Shown here one piece after another: positions 1 to 7,112 of a stretch of DNA of 8,074 bases (position 1 is its first letter; each line of letters begins with the position of its first letter). The DNA comes from an uncultured Clostridia bacterium. GTDB lineage: Bacteria; Bacillota; Clostridia; Christensenellales; Aristaeellaceae. The notes beneath the pieces are model-generated. The model ran no database searches. It had not been told where the DNA came from and saw only the letters and a list, made by a program, of their open reading frames with translations. The position numbers and the translations under genes were made by a program. The stretch covers positions 1-8,074 of the forward strand of contig CAJFUU010000359.1 in the NCBI GenBank assembly GCA_904420265.1, given 5' to 3'.

Positions 1-231
1 AAGAAGAATGTATACAGGCCGCACGGTCCCGCGGGACGCAAAGCGGCCTGCTTATGCCGTTCCCGGCTTGGAAACGAACATTGGAGGCGTGTTTTCCGTC
101 CCGGCACGGTTGGCTTCGGACAGCGCAGCGCTGCTGCGGCCTCCTCCGCCAAACTGCGCCGGCGGGGGAAATTTGCGCCGCTGTATAGACGTATATGGTA
201 TCAGCCTGCCGGCAAGCGCGGTTGCCGGCGC
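1..231. other. Leader region without a supported gene
   Basis: I find no convincing gene here. The frame of the downstream CotH gene is open from base 1, but it holds no ATG, GTG or TTG before 232, and the translation is rich in Arg, Cys and Trp and not protein-like, so I read it as non-coding. Bases 15-22 and 43-50 form a perfect 8-bp inverted repeat (CAGGCCGC/GCGGCCTG) with an inner GTCCC/GGGAC arm pair. It could be the terminator hairpin of an upstream gene, but no T-run follows. A promoter for the cluster would be expected here. TATA-like hexamers lie around 183-201, but none has a good -35 partner, so I do not call one. Confidence 0.5.
208..229 (+). repeat. Inverted repeat just upstream of the CotH gene ribosome-binding site
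   Basis: GCCGGCAA (208-215) and TTGCCGGC (222-229) are perfect reverse complements around a 6-base loop. The hairpin ends 4 bases before the GGAGG of the next gene and has no T-run, so it is not an intrinsic terminator. In RNA it would sit in the 5' leader and could affect translation or mRNA stability; that role is inferred from position alone. At this GC content some such repeats arise by chance. Confidence 0.4.
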
Positions 232-233
232 AT

Positions 234-238
234 GGAGG
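234..238 (+). promoter_or_regulatory. Shine-Dalgarno site selecting a TTG start at 247
   Basis: GGAGG at 234-238 lies 8 bases before TTG 247, which is ideal spacing. The ATG at 232 overlaps this same motif and has only GC-rich sequence (TTGCCGGCGC) in front of it, so it lacks a site of its own. GTG 238 overlaps the motif as well. The site therefore argues for initiation at TTG 247. Confidence 0.65.
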
Positions 239-246
239 TGAAAGCG

Positions 247-3237
247 TTGGCCGCAGACAAGCCCGCTCCCCGCAGAACCACCCGCCACGCCAAGCCGGCG
301 CGCCGTGCACCCGCTTCTTCGCGGCGGGGCGTTGCGGTTTTGGCCGCCATTTGTGCGCTGGCACTGGCGGCCGGCTTTTTGTTGGATGCGTATATGCCCG
401 GCCTCGATTCCGCCGCCAGCGGCGAAGCGGCTTCGCCCTCGCCGGTGCGCATCAGCGAGGTGATGACCTCCAACGCTTCGGCGTACAAAAACGATTTGGG
501 CGCGTACGATGACTGGGTGGAGTTTGTCAACACCGGTACGGAAGATGTGCGCTTGAACGGATATACGCTTCGGCGCGCCGACGACCTGATGGCGCTGTTT
601 ACCTTCCCGGACGTGACGCTTGCGCCCGGAGAATATATTCTGGTATACTGCGACGGCGTGGACCGCAACACCGCGGGTTACGCGTTGCACGCGGCGTTCC
701 GCCTCAGCGCGGACGGCGTGACGCTGCAACTGCGCGATGCGTCCGGCGCCCTGGCCGACAGCGTGGACGTGCCCGCGCTGAGCCGCAACCACGTTTATCA
801 GCGCGGCGAAGACGGCGCCTGGGAAAACAGCGATTACTATACGCCCGGCCTGGCCAATACGCTGGAAAACCACCTCGGCTTCGACGCGGAAACCGTGGAA
901 AGCCCGCTGGTTGTGTCCGAAATCATGTCCGCCAACCGCACCTATCTGCCCGACGCGGACGGGGCCTGCCACGACTATATTGAACTGCACAACACCTCTG
1001 CCCAGACGATAGACCTCTCCGGCTATTTCCTCACCGACGACGAGGACGCGCTGGACAAATGGGCCTTCCCCGAAGGCACGGTCATTGCCGGCGGCGGCTA
1101 TCTGCTGGTGTATGCCTCCGGCCAGGCGCAAAGTACGGCGGGCGAAATACACGCCTCGTTCAAACTTTCTTCCGACGGCGAGCCGGTAATTCTCAGCGAC
1201 GCGCAGGGCCGCGTCGCCACCGAGGCCACGCCGCCCGCGCTTTTGAGCGACCAGGCCTGGTCGCTGGGCGAAGACGGCGAATACACTGCCGGCCTTGCCC
1301 CGACGCCCGGCTTTCCCAATACCGCCGAAGGCGAGCGCACGTTGCGCGCGCTGCTGGAGCAGGAAAGCGCAAGCCCGGTTTGCATCAGCGAAATCGTCGC
1401 TTCGGCCGGCGATACCGCGCTTTACGACTGGGTGGAAATTTACAATCCTTCCGCACAGGCGGTGGACATCTCCGGCTGGGGCCTTTCCGACGACGGCGGC
1501 AGCCCGCGCAAGTGGCGCTTTCCCGAAGGTACGGTGCTGCAGCCCGGCCAGTATATGGCGGTTTATTTAAGCGGCATGGAGGGCCAGAGTACGACCGGCA
1601 CGCTCAGCGCCTCGTTCAGGCTTTCTTCGGACGGCGGCTACAGCTTCATGCTTTCAGACGCGTCGGGCAACCTTCTGGACCGCGTGTTCGTGCCCGAGCA
1701 ATACACGGGGATTTCCTATGCCCGCATGGCAAACGGCGGTTTCCTTTACGTTGCCGAACCCACGCCCAACGCCGCCAATGCCTCTACGGGTTATGAAGGC
1801 CGCGCGGACAAGCCGGCGTATTCCGTAACGGGCGGCCTTTACGACGAGGGCGAAACGCTGACGGTGGAATTAAGCGCCGCGCCGGGCGCGCGCATCTACT
1901 ATACGCTGGATTGCACCGATCCGGACGAGACTTCCACGCTTTATACCGGGCCCATTGCCGTCAGCGCCAATACCATCGTGCGCGCCCGGGCCTATAGCGA
2001 CGGCCTCCTGCCTTCCTATATGGCCTCGCAGACGTATTTCTTCGGCGTCGAGCACACCATGCGCGTGGTTTCGCTGGTGGCCGATCCGGAAAACATTTTT
2101 GGTGAGGACGGCATTCACACGCGCTACCTGGACGACATTGAGCGCGAAGGCCATGTGGAAATATATACCACCGACGGTTCGCAGCTCCTTTCCGATAACT
2201 GCGGCCTGAAACTGCACGGCGCTGACAGCCGCAAGCTCGACCAGAAGAACTTCAAGGTCATTGCCCGCGGCGAATATGGCACCAACCGCTTCCATGCGCG
2301 CCTGTTTTCCGAGCGCGATTACGAGGAATACCAGTCCTTTATCCTGCGCTGTTCCAGTGAAGACGGGCCCATGACCCGCATGCGCGATTCCATCCTTACT
2401 TCGCTGGCCGAAGGCACGGGCGTGTTTTACCAGAAAACGGAACTGTGCGTGGTTTACATCAACGGCCAATACTGGGGTCAATACAACATGCGCGAGCGCA
2501 TATGCGCCGCCTCCATCTGCCAGTACGAGGGCTGGGAGGGGCAGGAGGACGATATTGACCTTGTCAAGGGCAACACCACCGTCATGCGCGGCAGCGACGA
2601 CAGCTATCAGGCCATGCTCGCCTATGTCAAGGAATACGGCATTCCCGACGACGAAACGCTTGCGCGCGTGGGCGAGGTGATCGACCTGGACAACTATATC
2701 GCCTACCACGCCCTGCAAATTTTCGTGGGCAATGCCGACACGCTCAACGTTAAGCGCTACAGAAACGCCAATGCCGACGGCAAGTGGCGCTGGGCGATTT
2801 ACGATTTGGACTGGGGTTTCTATGTGGACACCAACTCCATTCGCCGCTGGCTGGACCCAGAGGGCATGGGCGCAGGCAAACGCACGGACAATTCGCTCTT
2901 CATCGCCCTGATGAACAACCCCACGTTTTACGACCGCTTCCTCACTTTTATGGGCGATATGCTGGCCACGGAGTGGGTGACGAGCAAGATTGTCGATAAA
3001 ATCGAAACGCGGTACTACGAACTGCTGCCGGAAATGCCCATGCAGTTTGAACGCTGGGGTCAGAGCCAGAGCAATTTCGACGCCCGCGTGTCCGAACTGG
3101 TCGAATACGCCAGAACGCGGCCGCGCAAGCTGGTGGGTTATTTCCAGGAAACGCTCAGCCTGACAAACGAGCAAATGGAATACTACTTCGGAGACGCCAT
3201 GCGGCGCATCGAGGAGGAGGAAGCGGCATGGGCTTAG
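247..3237 (+). CDS. Membrane-anchored CotH kinase-like protein with three lamin-tail domains
   Basis: The product is 996 residues from TTG 247 (1001 from ATG 232). A basic Pro/Ala-rich tail precedes one membrane segment (about 28-48) that has no clear cleavage site, so it is probably a signal anchor with the rest outside the membrane. Three LTD domains follow (about 66-202, 220-359, 377-511), each opening with an ISEV/SEIM-type strand and the first two closing on a TPG turn. Next comes a chitobiase C-terminal-type sandwich (522-599, IYYTLDCTDP and VRARAYSDG). The CotH domain (about 602-970) carries the family signatures KLHG, GQYWGQYNMRER, GNADTLNVKRYR and YDLDWGF, whose Asp residues match the expected ATP/metal sites. 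CotH proteins of spore coats and fungi are atypical protein kinases; the substrate here is unknown. The 3' end overlaps the VTC gene by 10 bases, implying coupled translation. Domain calls are by eye; the family assignment is firm, catalytic activity is not shown. Confidence 0.9.
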   Translation: MAADKPAPRRTTRHAKPARRAPASSRRGVAVLAAICALALAAGFLLDAYMPGLDSAASGEAASPSPVRISEVMTSNASAYKNDLGAYDDWVEFVNTGTEDVRLNGYTLRRADDLMALFTFPDVTLAPGEYILVYCDGVDRNTAGYALHAAFRLSADGVTLQLRDASGALADSVDVPALSRNHVYQRGEDGAWENSDYYTPGLANTLENHLGFDAETVESPLVVSEIMSANRTYLPDADGACHDYIELHNTSAQTIDLSGYFLTDDEDALDKWAFPEGTVIAGGGYLLVYASGQAQSTAGEIHASFKLSSDGEPVILSDAQGRVATEATPPALLSDQAWSLGEDGEYTAGLAPTPGFPNTAEGERTLRALLEQESASPVCISEIVASAGDTALYDWVEIYNPSAQAVDISGWGLSDDGGSPRKWRFPEGTVLQPGQYMAVYLSGMEGQSTTGTLSASFRLSSDGGYSFMLSDASGNLLDRVFVPEQYTGISYARMANGGFLYVAEPTPNAANASTGYEGRADKPAYSVTGGLYDEGETLTVELSAAPGARIYYTLDCTDPDETSTLYTGPIAVSANTIVRARAYSDGLLPSYMASQTYFFGVEHTMRVVSLVADPENIFGEDGIHTRYLDDIEREGHVEIYTTDGSQLLSDNCGLKLHGADSRKLDQKNFKVIARGEYGTNRFHARLFSERDYEEYQSFILRCSSEDGPMTRMRDSILTSLAEGTGVFYQKTELCVVYINGQYWGQYNMRERICAASICQYEGWEGQEDDIDLVKGNTTVMRGSDDSYQAMLAYVKEYGIPDDETLARVGEVIDLDNYIAYHALQIFVGNADTLNVKRYRNANADGKWRWAIYDLDWGFYVDTNSIRRWLDPEGMGAGKRTDNSLFIALMNNPTFYDRFLTFMGDMLATEWVTSKIVDKIETRYYELLPEMPMQFERWGQSQSNFDARVSELVEYARTRPRKLVGYFQETLSLTNEQMEYYFGDAMRRIEEEEAAWA

Positions 3238-3929
3238 ACCGGGCGCGGCTTCCGGCCCGCCACGAGCTGAAATACTACATAAATCCCGCCGAATTGGAGG
3301 CGCTCAAGCGCCGCCTGCTGGCGGTAATGCGCCTGGACGCCCATTGCCGCGGCGGCCGGCCCTACAACGTGCGCTCGCTCTATTTCGACGACGCCTTTGA
3401 CAGCGCTTACTTTGATAAGGTGGACGGCGTGCGCACGCGCGACAAGTACCGCCTGCGCATTTACAACGCCAGCGACGCCGTGATCTTTCTGGAGCGCAAG
3501 CGCAAGATGGGCGACCTGATCCAGAAAAGTTCCCTGCGCGTCACCCGCCGTCTGGCCGAGCGCCTCATCGCCGGCGACCCGCGCGGCCTGCAGCGCGCCG
3601 AAACCCCGCTTTTGCGGGAAATGTACGCCGCTATGCGCTTGGGCGTTTTGCGCCCCGCCGCGCTGGTGGAGTATGACCGCTTGGCCTTTGTGCATCCGGC
3701 CGAGACTACGCGCGTTACCTTCGATATGCGCCTGCGCGCGGCCGTGACGAATCCGGATTTGTTTTCCCCCGGCGTGATGCTCCGTCCATTCGACGAGCCG
3801 CTGGAAATTCTTGAAATCAAGTTCGATTCCTGCTTCCCGGCGCATCTGCGCGCCCTGCTGGACGGCATGACCGCGCAGCGTTGCGCGATTTCCAAGTATG
3901 TAATGTGCCGCCGCTTTGACGCGCTGTGA
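3228..3929 (+). CDS. VTC-domain (polyphosphate polymerase-like) protein
   Basis: This 233-residue protein is essentially one VTC domain of the triphosphate-tunnel type. Family motifs appear in order: RHELKY (11-16), SLYFD (50-54), KYRLRIY (73-79), ERKRKMG (89-95), EYDRLAF (148-154), TFD (164-166), LEIKF (195-199) and SKY (222-224). The Lys and Arg residues in these strands correspond to the basic tunnel lining that binds phosphate chains in yeast Vtc4, and the Glu residues to the metal site. There is no SPX domain and no membrane segment, so it should be cytosolic, perhaps docked on the DUF4956 protein. ATG 3228 lies 7 bases after GAGGAGGAGG, inside the end of the CotH gene. Databases call such proteins polyphosphate polymerase domain-containing; the product of these stand-alone bacterial forms is not established and may not be polyphosphate. 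The tunnel residues look intact, so activity is plausible. Confidence 0.9.
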   Translation: MGLDRARLPARHELKYYINPAELEALKRRLLAVMRLDAHCRGGRPYNVRSLYFDDAFDSAYFDKVDGVRTRDKYRLRIYNASDAVIFLERKRKMGDLIQKSSLRVTRRLAERLIAGDPRGLQRAETPLLREMYAAMRLGVLRPAALVEYDRLAFVHPAETTRVTFDMRLRAAVTNPDLFSPGVMLRPFDEPLEILEIKFDSCFPAHLRALLDGMTAQRCAISKYVMCRRFDAL

Positions 3930-3939
3930 GCGCGGCGGC
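3907..3939 (+). repeat. Hairpin across the VTC gene stop codon
   Basis: GCCGCCGC (3907-3914) and GCGGCGGC (3932-3939) form a perfect 8-bp stem around a 17-base loop that contains the VTC stop codon (3927-3929). No T-run follows, so it is unlikely to be a full terminator. It could protect or process mRNA between the first two and last two genes of the cluster. An 11-base direct repeat, GCTTTGACGCG, starts inside this hairpin (3913) and recurs at 3983 in the following gap. Confidence 0.4.
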
Positions 3940-4040
3940 TTCCCGATGAAAACAAGCGCCCCGTTCCGGCTTTGCCCGCGCGGCTTTGACGCGACATGGG
4001 CTTGCAGGGGTTTGCGCGAAAGATAAGAGGAGGGCTTTCC

Positions 4041-4706
4041 ATGAACAGTTCCGACGTCGTCAGCATGCTGTTTTCGTCCCAGACCATCGGCACGGCATCC
4101 ATTCCGCTGGTGCTGTTTTCCGTGGTGCTGGCCTTTGCCGTAGGGCTGGGCATCGCGGCGGTGTACCGCTTCAACTTCCGGGGCGTGATGTATTCCTCCA
4201 ATTTCACACTCACGCTGGTTTTGATGACGCTGATCACCACCCCGGTGGTCATGTGCATTCGCGAATCCATCCAGCTTTCCATGGGCATGGTTGGCGCGCT
4301 GTCCATCGTCCGTTTCCGCACCGCCGTGAAGGACCCCTTGGACACGGCCTATATGTTCTGGGCGCTGACCATGGGCATTTTGCTGGGCGCAGGGCAGTTT
4401 TTGCTCACCGCCGTGGCGGGCGTGGCCATCGCGGTTTTGATTACGCTGGTGTGCAAGTGGCGCGTCAAAAACCAGAATTGCTACCTGCTGGTGCTGCGCA
4501 TGAGCGAGAGCGCGGAAAAGCAGGCCGCGCAGGTGGTGGGCGCCGTCCGCTATCAGCGCCTGCGCACCAAGACCGTCTCGCAGGGCGCGGTCGAGGCCAC
4601 CTATGAAGTGCGCCTGGACAAAACCGAGCCGCTGCTCAAGCGCCTTCACGACGTTCCCGGCATGCAGGACGCCACGCTGGTGGCCTACACTGGAGAGGGC
4701 GCGTAA
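4041..4706 (+). CDS. DUF4956 family integral membrane protein
   Basis: The product has 221 residues. ATG 4041 is chosen because AGAGGAGGG (4026-4034) lies 6 bases before it; an in-frame ATG at 3996 has no such site. Hydrophobic segments are at about 20-42, 54-73 and 105-138 (the last long enough for two helices). The loop motif GALSIVRFRTAVKDP (85-99) followed by a Trp-containing helix is the hallmark of DUF4956. The C-terminal 80 residues are soluble, with an alternating pattern (ATYEVRLDK, LLKRLHDVPGMQDATLVAYTG) that suggests a ferredoxin/ACT-like fold like the tail of MgtC-type proteins; that part is inference. DUF4956 genes commonly neighbour VTC and CotH genes. A role as membrane anchor or exit path for the VTC product is plausible but unproven. 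It lies 111 bases after the VTC gene. Confidence 0.88.
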   Translation: MNSSDVVSMLFSSQTIGTASIPLVLFSVVLAFAVGLGIAAVYRFNFRGVMYSSNFTLTLVLMTLITTPVVMCIRESIQLSMGMVGALSIVRFRTAVKDPLDTAYMFWALTMGILLGAGQFLLTAVAGVAIAVLITLVCKWRVKNQNCYLLVLRMSESAEKQAAQVVGAVRYQRLRTKTVSQGAVEATYEVRLDKTEPLLKRLHDVPGMQDATLVAYTGEGA

Positions 4707-5861
4707 ATGGCCGCTCCAGGCACGCCGGCGCCGCGCCCCGCGCAGGGGGCGGCCCGCCCGCAGGCAAACCCGGCCCGCCCACAAGGCGCGGCAAACCGGC
4801 CGCGGCCGCAGAAAGAGGCCCAGCCCGGCCGCGCTTTGCGCCGTCATAGCGCGTACATGCCCTTTGCCGTCGCCTGCGTCTGCGCATTGGCGCTGGGCGT
4901 GGTCTTGCAATTGCTCATGCCCAACGGCTTTTCCCTGGGCGGCGGAGATGCAAACGACGCCGTAGTCGCCGTGGCGGAAATCCACGCTTCCTCCACGGTG
5001 CAGATCAACGAAGTGATGACCTCCAACAGCCGCCTTCTGCGCGACGCCGCCGACAACGCGCCGGACTGGATTGAGGTGCGCAACGCCTCTGCCGAGCCGG
5101 TCAACCTCGCGGGTTGGACGCTTGCGCGCACAGCGGAGGAAAACCACATGTTTGTCTTTCCCGATCGCGTGCTTGCGCCGGGGGAATGCGCTTTGGTTTA
5201 TGCGGACTCCACCTATGCCGACGCAAAGGGCGGCCATCACGCGCCCTTTTCCCTCAAGGCCGCGGGCGATACGCTGATGCTGTTTAATCCTTCCGGCGTG
5301 GCCGTGGAGGCTGTGAACATACCGGCGCTTTCCAAAAACACCGTCTACCGCCGCGTGGGCGACGTGTGGGAAGTGTCTGCTGAGTATACGCCCGGCCTGG
5401 AGAACACTTCGGAAAACCATCAAAGCATGTTTACCGCCATGACCGCCTCCGACGTGGTTATCAGCGAAGTGATGGCCTCGAACACGCGCACGCTGCAGGC
5501 GGAGGACGGCATGTATTACGATTACATCGAACTTGCCAACCTCTCCGGCGCGGATGTGGACATCGGCGGGTTCTACCTTTCCGACGACGTCCTTGAAAGC
5601 GCGGCCTGGCGCATCCCTGACGGCACGGTGATTCCCGCAAACGGATATGTGCTTTTCTACGCCTCCGGGCTCAACGAAGGCGCGCACACCAGCTTCCGCC
5701 TCGCCGCTGAAGGCGAGGAAGCCGTGCTCGCCAACCGGCTGGGGCAGGTGCTCAGCGTTGCGGAATATGATATTCTGGAGGACGATCAGGCATATTCCCG
5801 CCGCGCCGACGGCAGCTATACCGCCGATTTGCCGCCTACGCCGGGCGCGGCGAACGAATAA
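4707..5861 (+). CDS. Membrane-anchored protein with two lamin-tail domains
   Basis: The product has 384 residues. ATG 4707 directly follows the TAA of the DUF4956 gene, with GGAGAGGG (4691-4698) 8 bases upstream inside that gene, so translation is probably coupled. A 45-residue Pro/Ala/Arg-rich, probably cytosolic tail leads to one membrane segment (about 51-72), then two LTD domains (about 96-234, opening INEVMTSN; 249-384, opening ISEVMASN). LTD domains are Ig-like beta-sandwiches seen in many secreted bacterial proteins, usually as binding or spacer modules. There is no catalytic domain; the protein ends at the TPG turn of LTD 2. Layout and sequence match the N-terminal half of the CotH protein, including a 16-base DNA identity (838-853 and 5385-5400), so the two are paralogues. 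It may be a substrate or structural partner of the CotH protein; that is inference from context. Confidence 0.87.
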   Translation: MAAPGTPAPRPAQGAARPQANPARPQGAANRPRPQKEAQPGRALRRHSAYMPFAVACVCALALGVVLQLLMPNGFSLGGGDANDAVVAVAEIHASSTVQINEVMTSNSRLLRDAADNAPDWIEVRNASAEPVNLAGWTLARTAEENHMFVFPDRVLAPGECALVYADSTYADAKGGHHAPFSLKAAGDTLMLFNPSGVAVEAVNIPALSKNTVYRRVGDVWEVSAEYTPGLENTSENHQSMFTAMTASDVVISEVMASNTRTLQAEDGMYYDYIELANLSGADVDIGGFYLSDDVLESAAWRIPDGTVIPANGYVLFYASGLNEGAHTSFRLAAEGEEAVLANRLGQVLSVAEYDILEDDQAYSRRADGSYTADLPPTPGAANE

Positions 5862-5871
5862 GGGAAATTCC

Positions 5872-5915
5872 ATCGGGGCGGACGGCAGTTCATGCGCGTC
5901 CGCTTCGGTATTTTT
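5872..5915 (+). terminator. Probable intrinsic terminator after the LTD gene
   Basis: GCGGACG (5878-5884) pairs with CGTCCGC (5897-5903). The stem continues inward as GCA/TGC with one bulged base, and outward through G-U and Watson-Crick pairs to 5872/5909. ATTTTT (5910-5915) follows at once. It starts 11 bases after the stop of the second LTD gene and would separate the four-gene cluster from the secreted-protein gene, although partial read-through is possible. Confidence 0.6.
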
Positions 5916-5960
5916 GGAACTTTTTCCCGAACCCTGCGTCCAACAGTTGAGGTGATTGCC

Positions 5961-6824
5961 ATGAAAAAGCCCCTGGTATTTCTGATGGTTCTGCTTCTGC
6001 TCTTCTCCGGCATGGCGCTGGCGGAAACAGAGACCGACGCGCTGGCGCAATACGCGTTGCAAAGCGACGTTTCTGTGGAAATGGATCTCGACGGCGACGG
6101 TACGGCCGAAACGCTCGTTTTCCGCAGCGTTGCCGATGCGGAAAACGACGCCGGGTATGCCGAAATCCAGGTGACCGCCGCTGGCGGCGGCGTTGCCGTC
6201 TGGACCAGCGAAACGCTCTTTCTGCCCTCCGCCTACGCCTGCGATTTGGACGGCGACGGCGTTGTGGAAATTTTCGTGTGCGGGGACTGGGCTTCCGCGG
6301 ACTACGCCACCTACTGCCTGCATTACGCGGATGGCGCGCTTGCGGAGCTCTCCTTTGCCAACGCCAGCCGTGGCGACGACAGCGAGCCTTATATTGGGTA
6401 CGGCTATGGTTATATACAATCCATCGGCGACAACGAACTGGCGCTGTGCGGCTCGCAGGACGTGCTGGGCACCTATTTCGGCACGCGCACCTTCGCCTTG
6501 CAGGACGGAAGGTTTGAATTTGCCGACGATGGGCTGTGGCGTTTCCTTATGGACGAAGAAACGTGGGAATACCGCTCTCTGACCCCAACGCAGAACATCG
6601 CCGCCACTTTTGTGGAAGACGGCGGTCAAACGGAAGGCGAGATTGCGGCCGGCACGCGATTCGTGATTACGGCCTCGGATAAGACTTCCGTCGCCTGGTT
6701 CCAAACCGAGGATGGCCGCGAGGGCTATTTCTCCATCGCGCCCGACGAGGAGCGCGGTTGGGGCTGCACGGTCAACGGCGTTCCCGAAAGCGAACTGTTT
6801 GAAATGGTTCCCTACGCGGATTGA
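5961..6824 (+). CDS. Secreted protein with DxDxDG calcium-loop-like repeats and SH3-like tail
   Basis: The product has 287 residues from ATG 5961, with TGAGGTGA (5948-5955) just upstream. An in-frame ATG at 5892 lies inside the terminator stem and would spoil the signal peptide. MKKP, a hydrophobic stretch and ALA|ETE give a clear signal peptide with cleavage after residue 21; no lipobox Cys is present. Two segments, MDLDGDGTAETLVF (41-54) and CDLDGDGVVEIFVC (94-107), have the DxDxDG loop followed by a beta strand typical of FG-GAP/VCBS-type repeat proteins, where the loop binds calcium. The last 75 residues (about 210-287) contain VITASDKTSVAWFQTEDG and REGYFSI, resembling a bacterial SH3-type module; that part is a guess. 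Its substrate or ligand is unknown. It follows the LTD/CotH cluster after a terminator and may be independent of it. Confidence 0.82.
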   Translation: MKKPLVFLMVLLLLFSGMALAETETDALAQYALQSDVSVEMDLDGDGTAETLVFRSVADAENDAGYAEIQVTAAGGGVAVWTSETLFLPSAYACDLDGDGVVEIFVCGDWASADYATYCLHYADGALAELSFANASRGDDSEPYIGYGYGYIQSIGDNELALCGSQDVLGTYFGTRTFALQDGRFEFADDGLWRFLMDEETWEYRSLTPTQNIAATFVEDGGQTEGEIAAGTRFVITASDKTSVAWFQTEDGREGYFSIAPDEERGWGCTVNGVPESELFEMVPYAD

Positions 6825-7112
6825 GCGGGGGCGGCCGCCCGTCGTGGAAGTGGGTTGTCGCTCTTGCAGGCCTGCTGGGCGTGCGGACGGCCCAACATAG
6901 AACCGCCTGTGCGCGGGCAAACCGCGGTGCGCCATTCATACGCGCAAACCCGCAAATTTCGGTCGTTTATCCCACACAAACGATCGGGGTTGCGGGCCTT
7001 TTTGTCCCTGTGCGTTGCCTCCAAAACGCCATGGACAACGAAAGAAAGCGGTTATGCGCCTTTGCCAGCATCGGCCTGATGATCGCGCCCGGGAAGGCCG
7101 GCAGGGATGTGA
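6825..7112. other. Gap without a supported gene, containing the terminator
   Basis: Several frames are open here but none resembles a protein. The left part has short perfect palindromes (GGGCGGCCGCCC just after the stop codon and GCAGGCCTGC at 6866-6875), which at this GC content may be chance. The terminator at 6949-7003 divides the gap. To its right the sequence loses coding character until phage-like residues appear around 7104-7113, so the boundary between chromosomal genes and prophage debris probably lies in 7004-7112. I saw no tRNA and no obvious att-type direct repeat. Confidence 0.5.
6949..7003 (+). terminator. Strong intrinsic terminator
   Basis: CCCGCAA (6949-6955) pairs with TTGCGGG (6990-6996), and inside this TCGTTT (6963-6968) pairs with AAACGA (6978-6983) around a 9-base loop; the arms between them join through G-U and G-C pairs. 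CC and TTTTT (6999-7003) follow. It lies about 125 bases after the secreted-protein gene and faces rightward. No A-run precedes the stem, so it should not act on the opposite strand. Confidence 0.75.

Noticed and set aside
15..50. Inverted repeat near the left edge considered as a terminator
   Set aside because: The stem is good but is followed by CTTATG with no T-run, and no upstream gene is visible to end.
183..201. TATA-like hexamers considered as the cluster's -10 box
   Set aside because: No -35-like hexamer lies at a suitable distance, so a promoter call would be a guess.
1..246. Extension of the CotH protein upstream through the frame open from base 1
   Set aside because: There is no usable start codon in the window before 232 and the translation is not protein-like; a stop-free run of this length is not surprising at this GC content.
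52..1152. A 366-codon minus-strand frame at the left end
   Set aside because: It overlaps LTD domains 1 and 2 antisense and has the same biased composition as the other shadow frames.
1870..3174. A 434-codon minus-strand frame opposite the CotH domain
   Set aside because: It is a shadow of the CotH coding frame; no recognisable motif or ribosome-binding site was found.
3234..6935. A 1233-codon open frame on the minus strand
   Set aside because: It lies antisense to four well-supported genes, its product is rich in His, Gln, Arg and Gly without domain character, and GC-rich codon usage on the + strand explains the lack of stops.
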